DNA from: Acidobacteriota bacterium
Lineage (GTDB): Bacteria > Acidobacteriota > Terriglobia > Bryobacterales > Bryobacteraceae
Reading direction: 5' to 3'
Assembly (NCBI GenBank): GCA_016871155.1
Contig: VFZO01000032.1
Coordinates: 1 to 35,598 of the forward strand
Length of the DNA stretch: 35,598 nt
The notes beneath the pieces were generated by a model. It saw nothing but the letters and a program-made list of their open reading frames with translations, was not told the origin of the DNA and ran no database searches. A program made the position numbers and the translations under genes. Shown here in pieces: positions 24,189 through 31,523 of the stretch (positions are counted from its first letter, which is position 1; every line of letters begins with the position of its first letter).

Positions 24189-25678
24189 CAGGGTAACCTC
24201 TTCTCGAACAGGATATCGCCGGCGGCGTCCCGGAGCTTCACCGTCATCTCTCCCTCGGCCGAAATCGAAACCTCGCCGAAGAACTGCAATCCCGCGGCCG
24301 GGCCGATACCAGGCTTCTGGTGGGCGCGGTACTTCTGGTAGACCACTTGCGGTCCGAACGTGTTGTCCAGCTTCGCCGGCCCGAACGAACCGGAGTGCAG
24401 CGGGCCGCTCACAAACTCCCAGAACGGCGCGAATTCGGGGAAGGCGGCCTTGGACGGATCGTAGAAATGCGCCGCCGTGTAGTGTACATCCGCCGTCAGC
24501 CAAACCGTGTTCTGCACGCCCGCGTCGCGTATGCCCCGCAGCAGCCGTGCGATCTCCAGCTCCCGTCCCAGCGGCTCGCTGTGGTCGCCATTGGCCGCCG
24601 CCTCCCACTTGCCGCCGGTGTCCGGAATTTGAAGGCCGATCGGCATGTCGGCGGCGATCACCTTCCACTTCGCCTGGCTGGTGCGCAGTCCGTCAAGCAG
24701 CCAACCCAACTGCGGCGCGCCCAGAAAATCCGTTTCGCCGTCCTCCGTCCGCTGCTTGTTCGCCGTGTTCGGCCCGCGATAGCTGCGCATGTCGATCACG
24801 AACAGATCAAGCAGCGGGCCGTAGGCGATTTTCCGGTATACACGCTCCGATTCGACGGAATGGTAACGGATCGGTGCGTACTCCAGGAACGCCCGCTGGC
24901 CGCGCGCCGCCAGCAGAGCCGCGCTCTTTTCCGTGTACTTCTTGTCCCTGGAAAGGTCCAGCGACGCGCTGTAGTTGTTCGTCACCTCGTGATCGTCCCA
25001 TTGCCATACCTGTGGCACCTCGGCGTGAAAGCGCCGCACGTTGTCGTCCAGAAAGTTGTACTTGTACGCTCCGCGGAACTCGGCGAGCGTTTCGGCCACC
25101 TTCGACTTTTCCTCCGTCACGATGTTCTTCCAAATCGTGCCGTCTTCCAGTTTCACTTCCGGCAGAATCGGGTTGTCGGCGTAGATGGTATCGCCGGAGT
25201 GCAGGAAAAAGTCGGGCTGCAGCGCGCGCATGGTCTCATAGATCTTCATGCCGCCCCGCGCTGTATCGATGCCCCACCCCTGCCCGCACGTATCGCCCGA
25301 CCAGAAGAAGCGAACCGGCCGCGCGGAAATCGGCGCCGCGCGAAAGCGGCCCCGGGCCGGCTCGCTGTCGGCGCCGCCAAAGCCCAGATCTTTGAAAATG
25401 ACCTCGTACTCAACGTCCGCGCCCGGGGCCCAGCCCGAGATATCCAATCGCCCCGTAAAGTCGGTAGTCTCCAGACAATGCGGCCCCAGGACCTCCGTCC
25501 ACGCGCCTCCGGCCTGACGCCAGCGAACGCTCATTCGTGAAGGCCGGTCCGCCCGGCTCCAGATCAAAGCGCGGCCGTCCGAAACGTCGCCCGCCATCGC
25601 GCCCTGCGCGGCCAGGGGCCGCCGCGCCGCCACCAGTCCTGGCGCCGCTTGCAGGATTCGCCGTCTTGTCCATCGCAT
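24188..25678 (-). CDS. phoD: PhoD-type alkaline phosphatase/phosphodiesterase, Tat-exported
   Basis: A 496-residue secreted metallophosphatase of the PhoD family, releasing phosphate from phosphomono- or diesters outside the cytoplasm. A twin-arginine signal (TRRRILQAAPGLVAARRPLA) follows the start. The PhoD N-terminal domain (DVSDGRALIWSRADRPSRM) leads to the metal-site motifs FWSGDTCGQG, HSGDTIYADNPIL, WQWDDHEVTNNY and LTADVHYTAA. ATG 25678 lies two bases after the stop of the DUF3299 lipoprotein gene; a longer frame to 25867 reads through that gene and is rejected. The operon order is DUF3299, phoD, uxuA-like. Confidence 0.9.
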   Translation of the reverse strand: MRWTRRRILQAAPGLVAARRPLAAQGAMAGDVSDGRALIWSRADRPSRMSVRWRQAGGAWTEVLGPHCLETTDFTGRLDISGWAPGADVEYEVIFKDLGFGGADSEPARGRFRAAPISARPVRFFWSGDTCGQGWGIDTARGGMKIYETMRALQPDFFLHSGDTIYADNPILPEVKLEDGTIWKNIVTEEKSKVAETLAEFRGAYKYNFLDDNVRRFHAEVPQVWQWDDHEVTNNYSASLDLSRDKKYTEKSAALLAARGQRAFLEYAPIRYHSVESERVYRKIAYGPLLDLFVIDMRSYRGPNTANKQRTEDGETDFLGAPQLGWLLDGLRTSQAKWKVIAADMPIGLQIPDTGGKWEAAANGDHSEPLGRELEIARLLRGIRDAGVQNTVWLTADVHYTAAHFYDPSKAAFPEFAPFWEFVSGPLHSGSFGPAKLDNTFGPQVVYQKYRAHQKPGIGPAAGLQFFGEVSISAEGEMTVKLRDAAGDILFEKRLP

Positions 25679-25680
25679 CT

Positions 25681-26202
25681 TTACGTTCTCCGTTTCACGT
25701 CCGCAACGGTCATCTTGAAGCCGACCTGACCGTATGGGCTTTCTGTTGACTGGATATCGATTCTTCCGTACGCCCAAACGGGGTAGAGCAGGTCCACTTT
25801 CACGGGCCGCCCAGTGACGGTGCCATAGACGATCTGATTGCCCGGCGGCGGCGGCGTGTGGATGCACGCGCCCGCCGTTGGAACCAGCAGAAACTCGTTG
25901 ACCTCCTGAAAACCGTCGTCCATCGGCACCATGTAGCCGGCGATTTTCACGTTCGTGCCGGCCATCATTTCAAGCAGCGGCGACGCCTGGCCCGTGACGG
26001 TATTGAGCCCGCGCAGCATCCGCCAATCCACCACCGCGTAGCCGTCTTTCTCGTTCGGATCGGCGTTTTCCAAATCCACCGCTTCCACCTTGGGCCTCGC
26101 GACGTGAATCTTCCTCGGCTCCCGCTCTTCAACCGTTACCAGTTTGGGACCGCAACCGGCCAGCACGCCGAAAACGTTTAATAGATGTCGCCGCACTATC
26201 AT
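25681..26202 (-). CDS. DUF3299 lipoprotein
   Basis: A 173-residue protein, paralogue of the 18280-18783 product. Its N-terminus ends in a lipobox (FGVLAGC, cysteine 17), so it is probably a lipid-anchored protein. DUF3299 motifs are VDWRMLRGLN near 58-67, VKIAGYMVPMDDGFQEVNEF and GACIHTPPPPGNQIV near 111-125. The ends differ (YPVWAYGRIDIQSTESPYGQ). Instead of an ABC transporter, the next gene is phoD, two bases away, so this copy has a different context from the first. Its ATG is nine bases from that of the divergent phosphoesterase gene. Function unknown. Confidence 0.82.
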   Translation of the reverse strand: MIVRRHLLNVFGVLAGCGPKLVTVEEREPRKIHVARPKVEAVDLENADPNEKDGYAVVDWRMLRGLNTVTGQASPLLEMMAGTNVKIAGYMVPMDDGFQEVNEFLLVPTAGACIHTPPPPGNQIVYGTVTGRPVKVDLLYPVWAYGRIDIQSTESPYGQVGFKMTVADVKRRT

Positions 26203-26211
26203 GAAATTACG

Positions 26212-27447
26212 ATGCTTCGCCGCTCGTTCCTGACCGTCCTTCCAATTCTACCCGCCGCGGCGGCGCCCAGCCGCTTTTTGGTGGAGCCGTACATAAATCT
26301 CGGCGAAGCGCCCGGCGGCCTCTCCGTCGTCTTTCACACGGATCTGACGGCTTCCGCCTTCACCGTCCGCGGCGTCCGCACCGAAGTGATGACGATCGCC
26401 AACCCGCCGCACCTGGTGCACGAAGCGAAGCTGCCGCTGGAGCCGCCCTTCGAGTTCGAAATCCAGGAAAATGGCCAAACTGTTTATCGCGCCCGAGTCA
26501 AGACCAGGCGCGCGCCACGCCACCGTTTCGTCGTTCTCGGCGACCCCGGGCAAAGCACAAACGGCCAGCGGGCGCTGGCGGAGCTAGCCAAATCCCTGGA
26601 TCCCGATTTTGTCTTCTTCGGCGGCGACATGGTCTATGAGTATGGCCGCGTGTCCGACTACCGGCGAAAGTTTTTCCCCGTGTATCGGGAACTGTTCCGG
26701 GAACGCCTGATCGTTGGCGCGCCGGGGAACCACGATACGGACGAATCGGACTTCAGCGCGCACCCGGACGCCTACGCCTTTTTCCCCTATTGGCGGCAGC
26801 CGGGGAACGGCCCTTTGCTCGACACCCATCCTTCTCTGAAAGGGAACCCCTCGGTTCGCGACGCCTTTCTGCAAAGCGTTGGCGGCCGGTTTCCGCGCGC
26901 GTTGAATTTCTCGTTCGATTTCGGCAACACCCACTGGACAATCGTCGACAGCAATAAATACGCGAACCTTCGCGATCCGAAACTGCAAGATTGGCTCGCG
27001 AAGGACCTTGCGGCCGCGCGGCAAATGGATTGGCGTTTCGTCGGCATTCATCACCCGCCTTTCCACTCGGCCCGAAAACACGCGGACGAGCAGCAATCGC
27101 GCTGGCTGGCGGGGCTCTTTCAGGAACACAACGTCGATGTCGTGTTTTCCGGTCATACCCACAACTACCAGCGCTCGCATCCCTTGCGTTTCCTGAATCC
27201 GCGCCAGGACAAGGGGCAACTGGTGAAAGGCAACATTCTGCCCGATCCGCAAGGCCGGAACGGCGTCGTCTACATTGTCAGCGGCGCCGGAGGCGCCGGG
27301 CTGCACAGCAATTTTTTCCCCGCGCCGTTCACCGCCAGGACTGAAGGCCGCGTGCACTCGCTTTCCGTCGTCGACATCGACGGACGGACCCTGAAGTTCC
27401 GGCAAATTGGCGCCGGCGGCCGCGAAATCGACGCATTTACTCTTTGA
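26212..27447 (+). CDS. Exported calcineurin-type metallophosphoesterase
   Basis: A 411-residue phosphoesterase of the purple-acid-phosphatase-like group. The start gives an export signal (MLRRSFLTVLPILPAAAAPS). An N-terminal beta domain reaches about residue 105. The dinuclear metal site follows: FVVLGDPGQS, FFGGDMVYEYG, VGAPGNHDTDE, GIHHPPFHS and FSGHTHNYQR. It probably releases phosphate outside the cytoplasm, as PhoD does. I prefer ATG 26212 over 26185 because the signal peptide then begins directly. TTTAAT at 26177-26182 could be its -10 box. The 3' end overlaps the convergent DUF1080 gene by 11 bases. Confidence 0.88.
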   Translation: MLRRSFLTVLPILPAAAAPSRFLVEPYINLGEAPGGLSVVFHTDLTASAFTVRGVRTEVMTIANPPHLVHEAKLPLEPPFEFEIQENGQTVYRARVKTRRAPRHRFVVLGDPGQSTNGQRALAELAKSLDPDFVFFGGDMVYEYGRVSDYRRKFFPVYRELFRERLIVGAPGNHDTDESDFSAHPDAYAFFPYWRQPGNGPLLDTHPSLKGNPSVRDAFLQSVGGRFPRALNFSFDFGNTHWTIVDSNKYANLRDPKLQDWLAKDLAAARQMDWRFVGIHHPPFHSARKHADEQQSRWLAGLFQEHNVDVVFSGHTHNYQRSHPLRFLNPRQDKGQLVKGNILPDPQGRNGVVYIVSGAGGAGLHSNFFPAPFTARTEGRVHSLSVVDIDGRTLKFRQIGAGGREIDAFTL

Positions 27448-28072
27448 TGCGCAGACTCCGGAACCAGCACTCCGACGAGTGATTCTGCAGGGCGATCGCC
27501 GAACTCTCCACGCCGTTGCGAATCTCGGTCTCTAGGACTTTCCGGCCGTTCAGCCAATGCTCCACAACAGGCCGCCGGACCACAATCATCGACTCGTTCC
27601 ACTCGCCGGCTCGCCGGATAGGGGCCGCCAGCGCCGCCGCTTTTCCATAAAGGCTGGCCGTGCCTTTGGACGGATCCCGTTTGGCTTCCTCCGACGCTTC
27701 GTCGTCTGTTAACTGATACTCCGGCCCGCGCGCTCGCGCATGGAGCGACTGGACGCCCTTCGGACTCCAGGTATCGAATTTCTCGATCAGGTACTTCACG
27801 CCGCTGTTTCCGCCCGGTGCGATCCGCCACTCAAACGCGAACGAAAAGTCGCGAAACGTCCGAATCGTGCGAATGTCCTGAAAGGTTGGCTTCACGGGCA
27901 GCGATTTCAGGCAGCCGTCCTCGATTTTCCAGCAATTTTCTGGAAACGGTTTGCCCGTCACTTCAATCCATCCAGTGGGCGTCGTTCCATCAAACAGTGT
28001 TTGCCAGTCCTGAGAAAACGCCGCACCCGTCAACCCGATCAGGAGCGGACGCCGCCCAAATCTTTCTCGCAT
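27437..28072 (-). CDS. DUF1080 (3-keto-disaccharide hydrolase-like) exported protein
   Basis: A 211-residue DUF1080 protein of the concanavalin-like (LamG) fold. The N-terminus (RRPLLIGLTGAAFSQ) is a probable export signal. Motifs: WQTLFDGTTPTGWIEV at about 23-38, a DFSFAFEWRIAPGGNSGVKY near 75-94, ARGPEYQLTDDE near 113-124 and the terminal SECWFRSLRIKE. Members include 3-keto-glycoside hydrolases acting on 3-keto sugars; activity here is inferred from family only. DUF1080 genes are frequent next to PSD1/DUF1501 and sugar isomerase genes in this phylum. It diverges from the ComEA-like gene with 19 bases between start codons. Confidence 0.88.
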   Translation of the reverse strand: MRERFGRRPLLIGLTGAAFSQDWQTLFDGTTPTGWIEVTGKPFPENCWKIEDGCLKSLPVKPTFQDIRTIRTFRDFSFAFEWRIAPGGNSGVKYLIEKFDTWSPKGVQSLHARARGPEYQLTDDEASEEAKRDPSKGTASLYGKAAALAAPIRRAGEWNESMIVVRRPVVEHWLNGRKVLETEIRNGVESSAIALQNHSSECWFRSLRIKE

Positions 28073-28077
28073 TCGAG

Positions 28078-28083
28078 TACAAT
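28078..28083 (+). promoter_or_regulatory. Candidate -10 box (TACAAT) of the ComEA-like gene
   Basis: TACAAT lies eight bases before ATG 28092, too close for a Shine-Dalgarno, so the mRNA would be leaderless. It is next to the start codon of the divergent DUF1080 gene. No clear -35 hexamer is present. Confidence 0.4.
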
Positions 28084-28091
28084 CCTACCCT

Positions 28092-28403
28092 ATGAAGACT
28101 CTACGTTTTCTCATCACGCTCCTCGCGCTTGTCGCGATTCTGCCGGCCCAGCCGGCCGCTAAGAAAGACGCCACCAAGGCAGCGGCCGCCGCGGCCACCG
28201 GGCTGATCGACATCAACTCCGCCGACGCCGCCACGCTGAAGAGCATCCCTGGCATCGGCGACGCCTACGCCGCGAAGATCGTTGCGAACCGCCCATACAA
28301 GGGCAAGGACGAGATCGTCTCCAAGGCCGGCGTACCGGACGGCGTCTATCAAAAGATCAAGGACAAGATCATCGCCAAGCAGGCGGCCGCTAAGAAGAAG
28401 TAG
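28092..28403 (+). CDS. Exported helix-hairpin-helix (ComEA-like) protein
   Basis: A 103-residue protein with a signal peptide (MKTLRFLITLLALVAILPAQ), an alanine/lysine linker and one ComEA-type helix-hairpin-helix: LIDINSADAATLKSIPGIG at 38-56 and NRPYKGKDEIVSKAGVPDG at 66-84. Such domains bind DNA; ComEA does so in the periplasm during natural transformation. A lysine-rich tail (KQAAAKKK) would add non-specific affinity. Unlike Bacillus ComEA there is no soluble-ligand domain, and no other competence gene is close, so the exact role is open. It ends at a clear terminator. Confidence 0.85.
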   Translation: MKTLRFLITLLALVAILPAQPAAKKDATKAAAAAATGLIDINSADAATLKSIPGIGDAYAAKIVANRPYKGKDEIVSKAGVPDGVYQKIKDKIIAKQAAAKKK

Positions 28404-28420
28404 CCGAATTTCGCATCCAT

Positions 28421-28459
28421 CGCCGGGCGCCATCTTCTGGGTGACGCCCGGCGTTCGTT
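28421..28459 (+). terminator. Intrinsic terminator of the ComEA-like gene
   Basis: A perfect 9-bp GC stem (CGCCGGGCG 28421-28429 with CGCCCGGCG 28445-28453) around a 15-base loop is followed by TTCGTTT. It lies 18 bases after the stop codon. Confidence 0.8.
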
Positions 28460-28461
28460 TA

Positions 28462-28676
28462 CGTAGGTACGGTCCCGCCTGCGGAGTTGCTGCGAAACTC
28501 ACCGGCGTCGCCACGTCGAGGATCAGCGCCGATGTCCGGTCGTCCTGAGCGATCATCCCGGCCACGCCCTCCTGAATCGCCAGGTCCCGGGCGACGATGC
28601 CAAAGCCAATCCGCCAGCCTGCGGGGCCAAACGCACTCCAGTTGCCGAACGCCTGGAAATGTCGACGGATAGAATC
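28462..28676 (-). pseudogene. Coding-like remnant, family unknown
   Basis: The minus strand holds a stop-free frame without a good start that reads like real protein: FQAFGNWSAFGPAGWRIGFG, then IVARDLAIQEGVAGMIAQDD and RTSALILDVATPVSFAA. G and C dominate the third codon positions as in neighbouring genes. It then runs into the ComEA terminator, and upstream it meets the promoter of the next gene. No start codon, ribosome site or family match was recognised. It may be the 3' or inner fragment of a gene lost by deletion. The alternative is chance, since GC-rich DNA gives long open frames. Confidence 0.35.
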
Positions 28677-28693
28677 TACTCCAGCGCAGCGGC

Positions 28694-28706
28694 TACAATG
28701 GAAGAG
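28694..28706 (+). promoter_or_regulatory. -10 box and ribosome site of the DUF6677-type gene
   Basis: TACAAT at 28694-28699 is followed directly by GGAAGAG (28700-28706) and, six bases later, ATG 28713. The ribosome site therefore decides for 28713 over the in-frame ATG at 28698, which lies inside the -10 box. Confidence 0.5.
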
Positions 28707-28712
28707 TTCTCC

Positions 28713-29120
28713 ATGAGCGCAGAAACCGCAAAGTCCGTCTCAATAGCCACCTGGCTGCCGGCCGTATTGATTGGCTGGGTCGTGCCCGGCGGAGGCCACA
28801 TCTATCTAAAGCGCATGCACCGTGGAGCGCTTGTCGGCGCAGCCACGGTGATCTGCTTCGTGTTTGGCCTCATGATGCGGGGCGCCTTCTTTGAACCGCA
28901 GAAAGGCGACCTGCTCATCACGCTGATCACCTACGGCGGCTATTTCGCGAACCTTTGTACCGGCGCGCCCTATTTCCTCGCTACCTGGCTCGGTTACGAT
29001 CAGCCCGACGTCGCCGGCCACGTACACGACTACGGAACCAAGTTCATGGTCGGAGCGGGATTGCTGAACATTCTTTCCATGGTCGACGCCTGGGAAATCG
29101 CCACGAATCAGAAGGACTAG
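28713..29120 (+). CDS. DUF6677-type small membrane protein
   Basis: A 135-residue membrane protein resembling the DUF6677 family found in Acidobacteriota. The visible segments are WLPAVLIGWVVPGGGHIYL, GALVGAATVICFVFGLMM, the stretch LLITLITYGGYFANLCTG, and a last hydrophobic stretch FMVGAGLLNILSMVDAW. The PGGGHIYLKR loop resembles the ‘PG.G..Y.gr...G’ signature of TM2-like proteins. The motif before the C-terminus (GYDQPDVAGHVHDYGTKF) has histidines and aspartates that may be functional. It is followed after five bases by a second small membrane protein, so the two probably act together. Function unknown. Confidence 0.7.
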   Translation: MSAETAKSVSIATWLPAVLIGWVVPGGGHIYLKRMHRGALVGAATVICFVFGLMMRGAFFEPQKGDLLITLITYGGYFANLCTGAPYFLATWLGYDQPDVAGHVHDYGTKFMVGAGLLNILSMVDAWEIATNQKD

Positions 29121-29125
29121 CCGCC

Positions 29126-29311
29126 ATGCCAAAACTCGCACTCTCCCACCTGGAAGCGACTCTGCTGTTCGCCTTGTTGATTAGCGTTGTCCTCGGCGTT
29201 GTCACCAAGAAAAACGACAAGGACCGGCTACACTACGGCCTTTACTGCTTCGGATGTTTCGTCGCCACGGTCATCGGCCTCGGCTGGCTGATGCGCCTGG
29301 GTCACGGTTAA
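29126..29311 (+). CDS. Small membrane protein, function unknown
   Basis: A 61-residue protein with two hydrophobic helices (ATLLFALLISVVLGVVT at 11-27; YCFGCFVATVIGLGWLM at 40-56) joined by a charged loop KKNDKDRLHYG. ATG 29126 is five bases after the DUF6677-type stop, and partner status is likely. The stop overlaps the end of the convergent glutathione peroxidase gene by four bases. I do not recognise a family. Confidence 0.6.
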   Translation: MPKLALSHLEATLLFALLISVVLGVVTKKNDKDRLHYGLYCFGCFVATVIGLGWLMRLGHG

Positions 29312-29811
29312 CGCAGCGCGGCTTCAATCGCCGCTGCAAGCTCCGGCGAGTCGGGACTGACGCCGGAATCGAAACGCTGCAGAACGGTTCCGTCTTTGCC
29401 AGTCAGGAACTTTTCGAAATTCCATTGCACCTCACCCGCCGTCTTCGGCTTGGCCGGATCGGTCAGGAATTGATAGAGCGGCGTTTTGCCTGCGCCCCTC
29501 ACCTTGACCTTCGCCATCATCGGAAACGTCACGCTGTAGTTCCGGGAGCAGAACGACTTGATCTCCTCGTTGGTGCCTGGTTCTTGCGAGCCGAAATCGT
29601 TGGACGGAACGCCGATGACGATCAGGCCCTTCTCCTTGTACTTCTGATAGAGGCGCTGCAGGCCCGCGTATTGCGGTGTGTAGCCGCACTGGCTGGCGAC
29701 GTTGACGAACAGCACCGGCTTGCCCTTCAGGGTGTTTAGCGCGACGGGTTTGCCGTCGATGGAGTTCATGGTGATGTCGAAAAGGCTCATGGCGAATAGT
29801 AACGTGAACAT
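29308..29811 (-). CDS. Glutathione peroxidase-family thiol peroxidase
   Basis: A 167-residue peroxidase reducing hydroperoxides, probably with thioredoxin as donor as for most bacterial members. The peroxidatic cysteine is C42 in VNVASQCGYTPQY, with Q76 (NDFGSQEPGTNEE), W130 and N131 (VQWNFEKFL) completing the tetrad, and a candidate resolving cysteine C88 in SFCSRNYSVTFP. Cysteine replaces selenocysteine, the normal bacterial state. ATG 29811 overlaps the TAA stop of the upstream gene by one base (TAATG). The first residues (MFTLLFAMSLFD) are hydrophobic and could be a short export signal; M8 (29790) is an alternative start giving a cytosolic form. Confidence 0.92.
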   Translation of the reverse strand: MFTLLFAMSLFDITMNSIDGKPVALNTLKGKPVLFVNVASQCGYTPQYAGLQRLYQKYKEKGLIVIGVPSNDFGSQEPGTNEEIKSFCSRNYSVTFPMMAKVKVRGAGKTPLYQFLTDPAKPKTAGEVQWNFEKFLTGKDGTVLQRFDSGVSPDSPELAAAIEAALR

Positions 29812-30740
29812 TATTGCTCCAAAAACGCGCGGACGCCGGCCGTGAGCCGTGCCGATTCGCAACCCAGGGCCATGTGGCCGCAGTTGCCGTTGAGGTCCAG
29901 GGTAGGGAAGCCACCCAATTTCGCGAACTCCAGCGAGGTTCGCGGATTCACCATGTGATCTTGCTTGGCCACCACGATGTACATCTTCGCTTGCACCTTG
30001 GCCACGGCCTCCCGCAGGTCGTGATTCTGGGACATCATCGCCCGCAGCTGCGCAGCGCGGTTCAGCGGGTCGATGGTGACGTTTTCCAGCGACTTCTTGA
30101 TGGCCGCCCAGTCGCCTCCCGCCGCCGCGTCGTGCTCGGGAGTTCGCATTGCGAACTGATGTATGGCGTTCACGGCCGGCATCACCGATCGCGGATCCAC
30201 TTGATTCGCGACAGCCGATTCGATCGCCGACAACTGGGCCTGCCAAAGCAGCAGATCGGGCGTGGAGAGCTTCGGCGATCCGATGATCGGAACGATCTTC
30301 TTGGCGAACGCCGGGTACGCTACCGCCCAGTCGAATGCTTGCATGCCGCCCATACTGATTCCGATGATCGCGGCCACACCGGTGATTCCAAAATGCTCGC
30401 GCAAAAGGCGGTGTTGTGAGTTGACCATGTCGCGAATCGTAATGTGCGGAAGCTTCGCCGACACGCCGTTCGACAACGCGTCCACCGTAATCACGAAAAA
30501 CCGGCCGGAATCCACCATCTTGTCCGGGCCCACGAAGGACGAAAGATTCTCGCTTTTGCCGCCAAACCAGCTGGGGAACAACACGGCGTTCGATTTCGCC
30601 GCGTCCAACTTGCCGTAGGTGCGGAAGCCGATCTCCACCCGGGAGGCCGTCTGGCCGTTGGTCAACTGGAAGTCCTTCAGCTCGGCGAATTGAAGGTCCT
30701 GCGCAGCGGCGCAAACGGCGAGTAGCGGGAACCACTTCAT
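29811..30740 (-). CDS. Exported alpha/beta hydrolase of the MetX fold
   Basis: A 309-residue protein resembling homoserine O-acyltransferases (MetX) but with a signal peptide (MKWFPLLAVCAAAQ). The nucleophile elbow is GISMGGMQ (serine 129), the acid lies in VAKQDHMVNP and the histidine in NCGHMALG. Typical MetX proteins are cytosolic and bear an ALTGDSH-type oxyanion segment, here FPSWFGGKSENL; so a hydrolase acting outside the cytoplasm is more likely than methionine synthesis. M13 of the open frame is used because the signal peptide starts there. The peroxidase gene is coupled by TAATG. Confidence 0.8.
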   Translation of the reverse strand: MKWFPLLAVCAAAQDLQFAELKDFQLTNGQTASRVEIGFRTYGKLDAAKSNAVLFPSWFGGKSENLSSFVGPDKMVDSGRFFVITVDALSNGVSAKLPHITIRDMVNSQHRLLREHFGITGVAAIIGISMGGMQAFDWAVAYPAFAKKIVPIIGSPKLSTPDLLLWQAQLSAIESAVANQVDPRSVMPAVNAIHQFAMRTPEHDAAAGGDWAAIKKSLENVTIDPLNRAAQLRAMMSQNHDLREAVAKVQAKMYIVVAKQDHMVNPRTSLEFAKLGGFPTLDLNGNCGHMALGCESARLTAGVRAFLEQ

Positions 30741-30777
30741 ACGCTTGATGATAAACCCAATCGATACCGGAACCATT

Positions 30778-30783
30778 TACACT
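30778..30783 (+). promoter_or_regulatory. Candidate -10 box (TACACT) of the amidoligase operon
   Basis: TACACT lies 23 bases before ATG 30807, in the 66-base gap shared with the divergent MetX-like gene. An AGGAG at 30788-30792 is 14 bases from the start codon, too far for a typical ribosome site, so initiation may be weak or leaderless. Confidence 0.3.
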
Positions 30784-30806
30784 GTCTAGGAGACCTCCGC
30801 GGAATC

Positions 30807-31520
30807 ATGCATCGCCAATACAAGAAGTGGCACAGCCCAGCGCTCGGCCGCGACATGGAACTTCTCGTCTTCGGCCACGGTGGCGCGCCGATGATCGTAT
30901 TCCCGTCGTCGATGGGACGCTTTTACGACTACGAGGACCGCGGGCTCGTCGCTGCCATCGGCCACAAGTATGAATCCGGCGAGTTGCAGACGTTTTGCGT
31001 CGACAGCGTCGACAGCGAAAGCTGGTACAACAAGGCGGTCCATCCTAAGGATCGAGCGTTGCGGCATGCCCTTTACGACGCCTATATTCTGAACGAAGTC
31101 CTGCCATTCATCCAAAAGACCAACGGCGCGCCGCGCGTGACCGTATCGGGATGCAGCTTCGGCGGCTATCATTCGGCGAACTTCGCTTTCCGCCATCCGG
31201 AGTTGTGCGATGGGCTCGTCTCCCTCGGCGGCGCCTTCGACATTCATCAGTTCTTGAACGGCTACTACGACGACAACTGCTATTTCCACTGTCCGCCGGA
31301 TTTCCTTCCGGGCTTAAGCGACGCCGGCACCCTGCGTGCGATTCGGCGCATGCGGATCGTCCTCGCAACCGGCGAGACCGACATTTGCCTCGCCGAAAAC
31401 CACCGGCTGAGTCACATTCTCAACGAAAAACAGATCCCGCACTTTCTCGATGTCTGGGGCGAAGGCACCGGGCACGACTGGCATTGGTGGGAACGGATGA
31501 CCGTGAAATTCTTCGGGTGA
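30807..31520 (+). CDS. Cytosolic esterase (alpha/beta hydrolase), first gene of amidoligase operon
   Basis: A 237-residue serine hydrolase of the esterase-D/enterochelin-esterase-like group. The nucleophile is serine 117 in VSGCSFGGYHS, the histidine is in GTGHDWHWW near 223 and the acid is probably D192 (ATGETDICL). No signal peptide is present. It begins a run of five genes with gaps or overlaps of a few bases, next to three amide ligases. In such settings hydrolases often release or trim a product, or act on acyl-ester intermediates. The substrate is unknown. The start at ATG 30807 matches the family N-terminus (YKKWHSPALGRDMELLVFG). Confidence 0.85.
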   Translation: MHRQYKKWHSPALGRDMELLVFGHGGAPMIVFPSSMGRFYDYEDRGLVAAIGHKYESGELQTFCVDSVDSESWYNKAVHPKDRALRHALYDAYILNEVLPFIQKTNGAPRVTVSGCSFGGYHSANFAFRHPELCDGLVSLGGAFDIHQFLNGYYDDNCYFHCPPDFLPGLSDAGTLRAIRRMRIVLATGETDICLAENHRLSHILNEKQIPHFLDVWGEGTGHDWHWWERMTVKFFG

Positions 31521-31523
31521 TAC

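Noticed and set aside
24188..24668. Upstream extension of the UxuA-like frame
   Set aside because: It overlaps phoD in another frame, has shadow composition, and ATG 24188 with TGATG coupling gives the proper N-terminus.
25679..25867. Upstream extension of the PhoD frame
   Set aside because: It reads into the DUF3299 lipoprotein gene; the Tat signal begins at 25678.
29811..30740. Calling the MetX-like gene homoserine O-acetyltransferase
   Set aside because: It has a signal peptide and a changed oxyanion segment, and no methionine genes are near.
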